Positions 15,158-15,690 of a stretch of DNA of 15,690 nt are shown here, piece after piece (positions within the stretch are counted from its first letter, which is position 1; every line of letters begins with the position of its first letter). Source of the DNA: Alphaproteobacteria bacterium (lineage in GTDB: Bacteria; Pseudomonadota; Alphaproteobacteria; RS24); NCBI GenBank assembly GCA_009920875.1, contig RFZE01000027.1, positions 1-15,690 on the forward strand. The letters run 5' to 3'. The position numbers and the translations under genes are program-made. The notes under the pieces were generated by a model that was not told the DNA's origin, did no database searches, and saw only the letters and a list, made by a program, of their open reading frames with translations.

Positions 15158-15651
15158 TGGGCGGTTTGCACAAACTTCCGACGCATTTAACGCCACTTTC
15201 GCCCGCCGCGTGGATTGCCACCTTTTTCGGCTCCGGCTTGCTGAAACCGGCTTCCGGCACTTGGGGCTCGCTGGCCGCGCTCGCGCCCGGCCTCCTTATT
15301 GCTCAGCATTTCGGTGCGGCCGGTCTCATCATAGCCGCCGCTTTTGCCTATGGTTTGGGCCATTGGGCCAGCACGGTATGGATTGACGGCACAGAAGACA
15401 AAGACCCCTCGCCCATCGTCATTGATGAAGTGGCCGGTCTTTGGCTGACCTTGACCCTTGCCCCGCTGACGCCGCTCGGTATCGCGCTTGCCTTTGTGCT
15501 GTTTCGCCTGTTCGATATTGTAAAGCCCTGGCCAGTGCGCTGGGCCGATAAAAACATCAGTGGCGCGACAGGCATAATGCTTGATGATGTTTTGGCAGGC
15601 ATATGGGCTGCGCTGGTCTTACTGGCCGCGCGCGAATTCGGAATGATATAG
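15157..15651 (+). CDS. pgpA: Phosphatidylglycerophosphatase A
   Basis: This 164-residue inner-membrane protein of usual PgpA length dephosphorylates phosphatidylglycerol phosphate to phosphatidylglycerol. Landmarks are the N-terminal SGLLKPASGTWGSLAAL (26-42), the acidic active-site segment SPIVIDEVAGLW (85-96), FRLFDIVKPWPVRWAD (116-131) and GIMLDDVLAGI (139-149). Hydrophobic stretches at about 42-66, 95-118 and 144-158 fit several membrane segments. Its ATG shares a base with the ispDF stop (TAATG), so translation is coupled. The ispDF-pgpA order is common in alphaproteobacteria. Confidence 0.93.
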   Translation: MGGLHKLPTHLTPLSPAAWIATFFGSGLLKPASGTWGSLAALAPGLLIAQHFGAAGLIIAAAFAYGLGHWASTVWIDGTEDKDPSPIVIDEVAGLWLTLTLAPLTPLGIALAFVLFRLFDIVKPWPVRWADKNISGATGIMLDDVLAGIWAALVLLAAREFGMI

Positions 15652-15662
15652 GAGACAGAGCC

Positions 15663-15690
15663 ATGTTGTTCGACAAAAAATTGACCGATA
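15663..15690 (+). CDS. Start of a further gene, cut by window edge
   Basis: An ATG at 15663 has a good GGAG Shine-Dalgarno 8 bases upstream (15651-15654, overlapping the pgpA stop) and opens a frame reading MLFDKKLTD to the window end. It lies 11 bases after pgpA and should belong to the same operon. In many alphaproteobacteria a CinA-like nicotinamide-nucleotide amidohydrolase follows pgpA, and the N-terminus is compatible with that. Nine codons cannot prove it. Confidence 0.5.

Overview
The window looks like chromosome of an alphaproteobacterium of moderate GC content. The evidence is a dusB(nifR3)-ntrB-ntrC operon divergent from a fused ispDF gene followed by pgpA, plus an HspQ/YccV-type protein and a CaiB/BaiF CoA-transferase. 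I saw no rRNA, tRNA, insertion sequence, CRISPR array or phage gene. Coding density is very high, and no gap without a gene exceeds about 120 bases. A marine-type lineage is possible, but the sequence does not settle the genus.

Region 1 (1-5392, minus strand): five co-directional genes read from the right: an old-yellow-enzyme-type flavin oxidoreductase, a small glutathione S-transferase (GST), a PaaI-type hotdog thioesterase that shares one base with the GST, a membrane-anchored or exported DUF3604 protein, and a second, longer GST that runs off the left edge. The set suggests handling of electrophilic or xenobiotic compounds: reduction of activated double bonds, glutathione conjugation and thioester cleavage.

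Region 2 (5500-9120, plus strand): four closely packed genes: hspQ, a YiiX/YebB-like permuted NlpC/P60 cysteine hydrolase, a left-handed beta-helix acyltransferase that overlaps the hydrolase gene, and a YejA-like family 5 solute-binding protein. The last three look like a cell-envelope or peptide/lipid module of unknown purpose. No permease or ATPase genes accompany the binding protein. Regions 1 and 2 diverge from a 107-base gap.

Region 3 (9124-13858, minus strand): dusB, ntrB and ntrC overlap by 1 and 4 bases and form a translationally coupled nitrogen-control operon. A CaiB/BaiF racemase-like gene follows in the place where many alphaproteobacteria carry ntrY-ntrX. Its Shine-Dalgarno sequence lies in the arm of a hairpin. 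It meets the binding-protein gene tail to tail with three bases between the stop codons.

Region 4 (13979-15690, plus strand): ispDF (isoprenoid precursor synthesis) and pgpA (phosphatidylglycerol synthesis) overlap by one base, and the first codons of another gene follow. The 120-base dusB/ispDF gap holds a partial match to an NtrC binding site and a 9-base inverted repeat. I found no clearly new system. The strongest leads are the unexplained four-gene hspQ-to-YejA module and the regulatory structures at the nitrogen operon.
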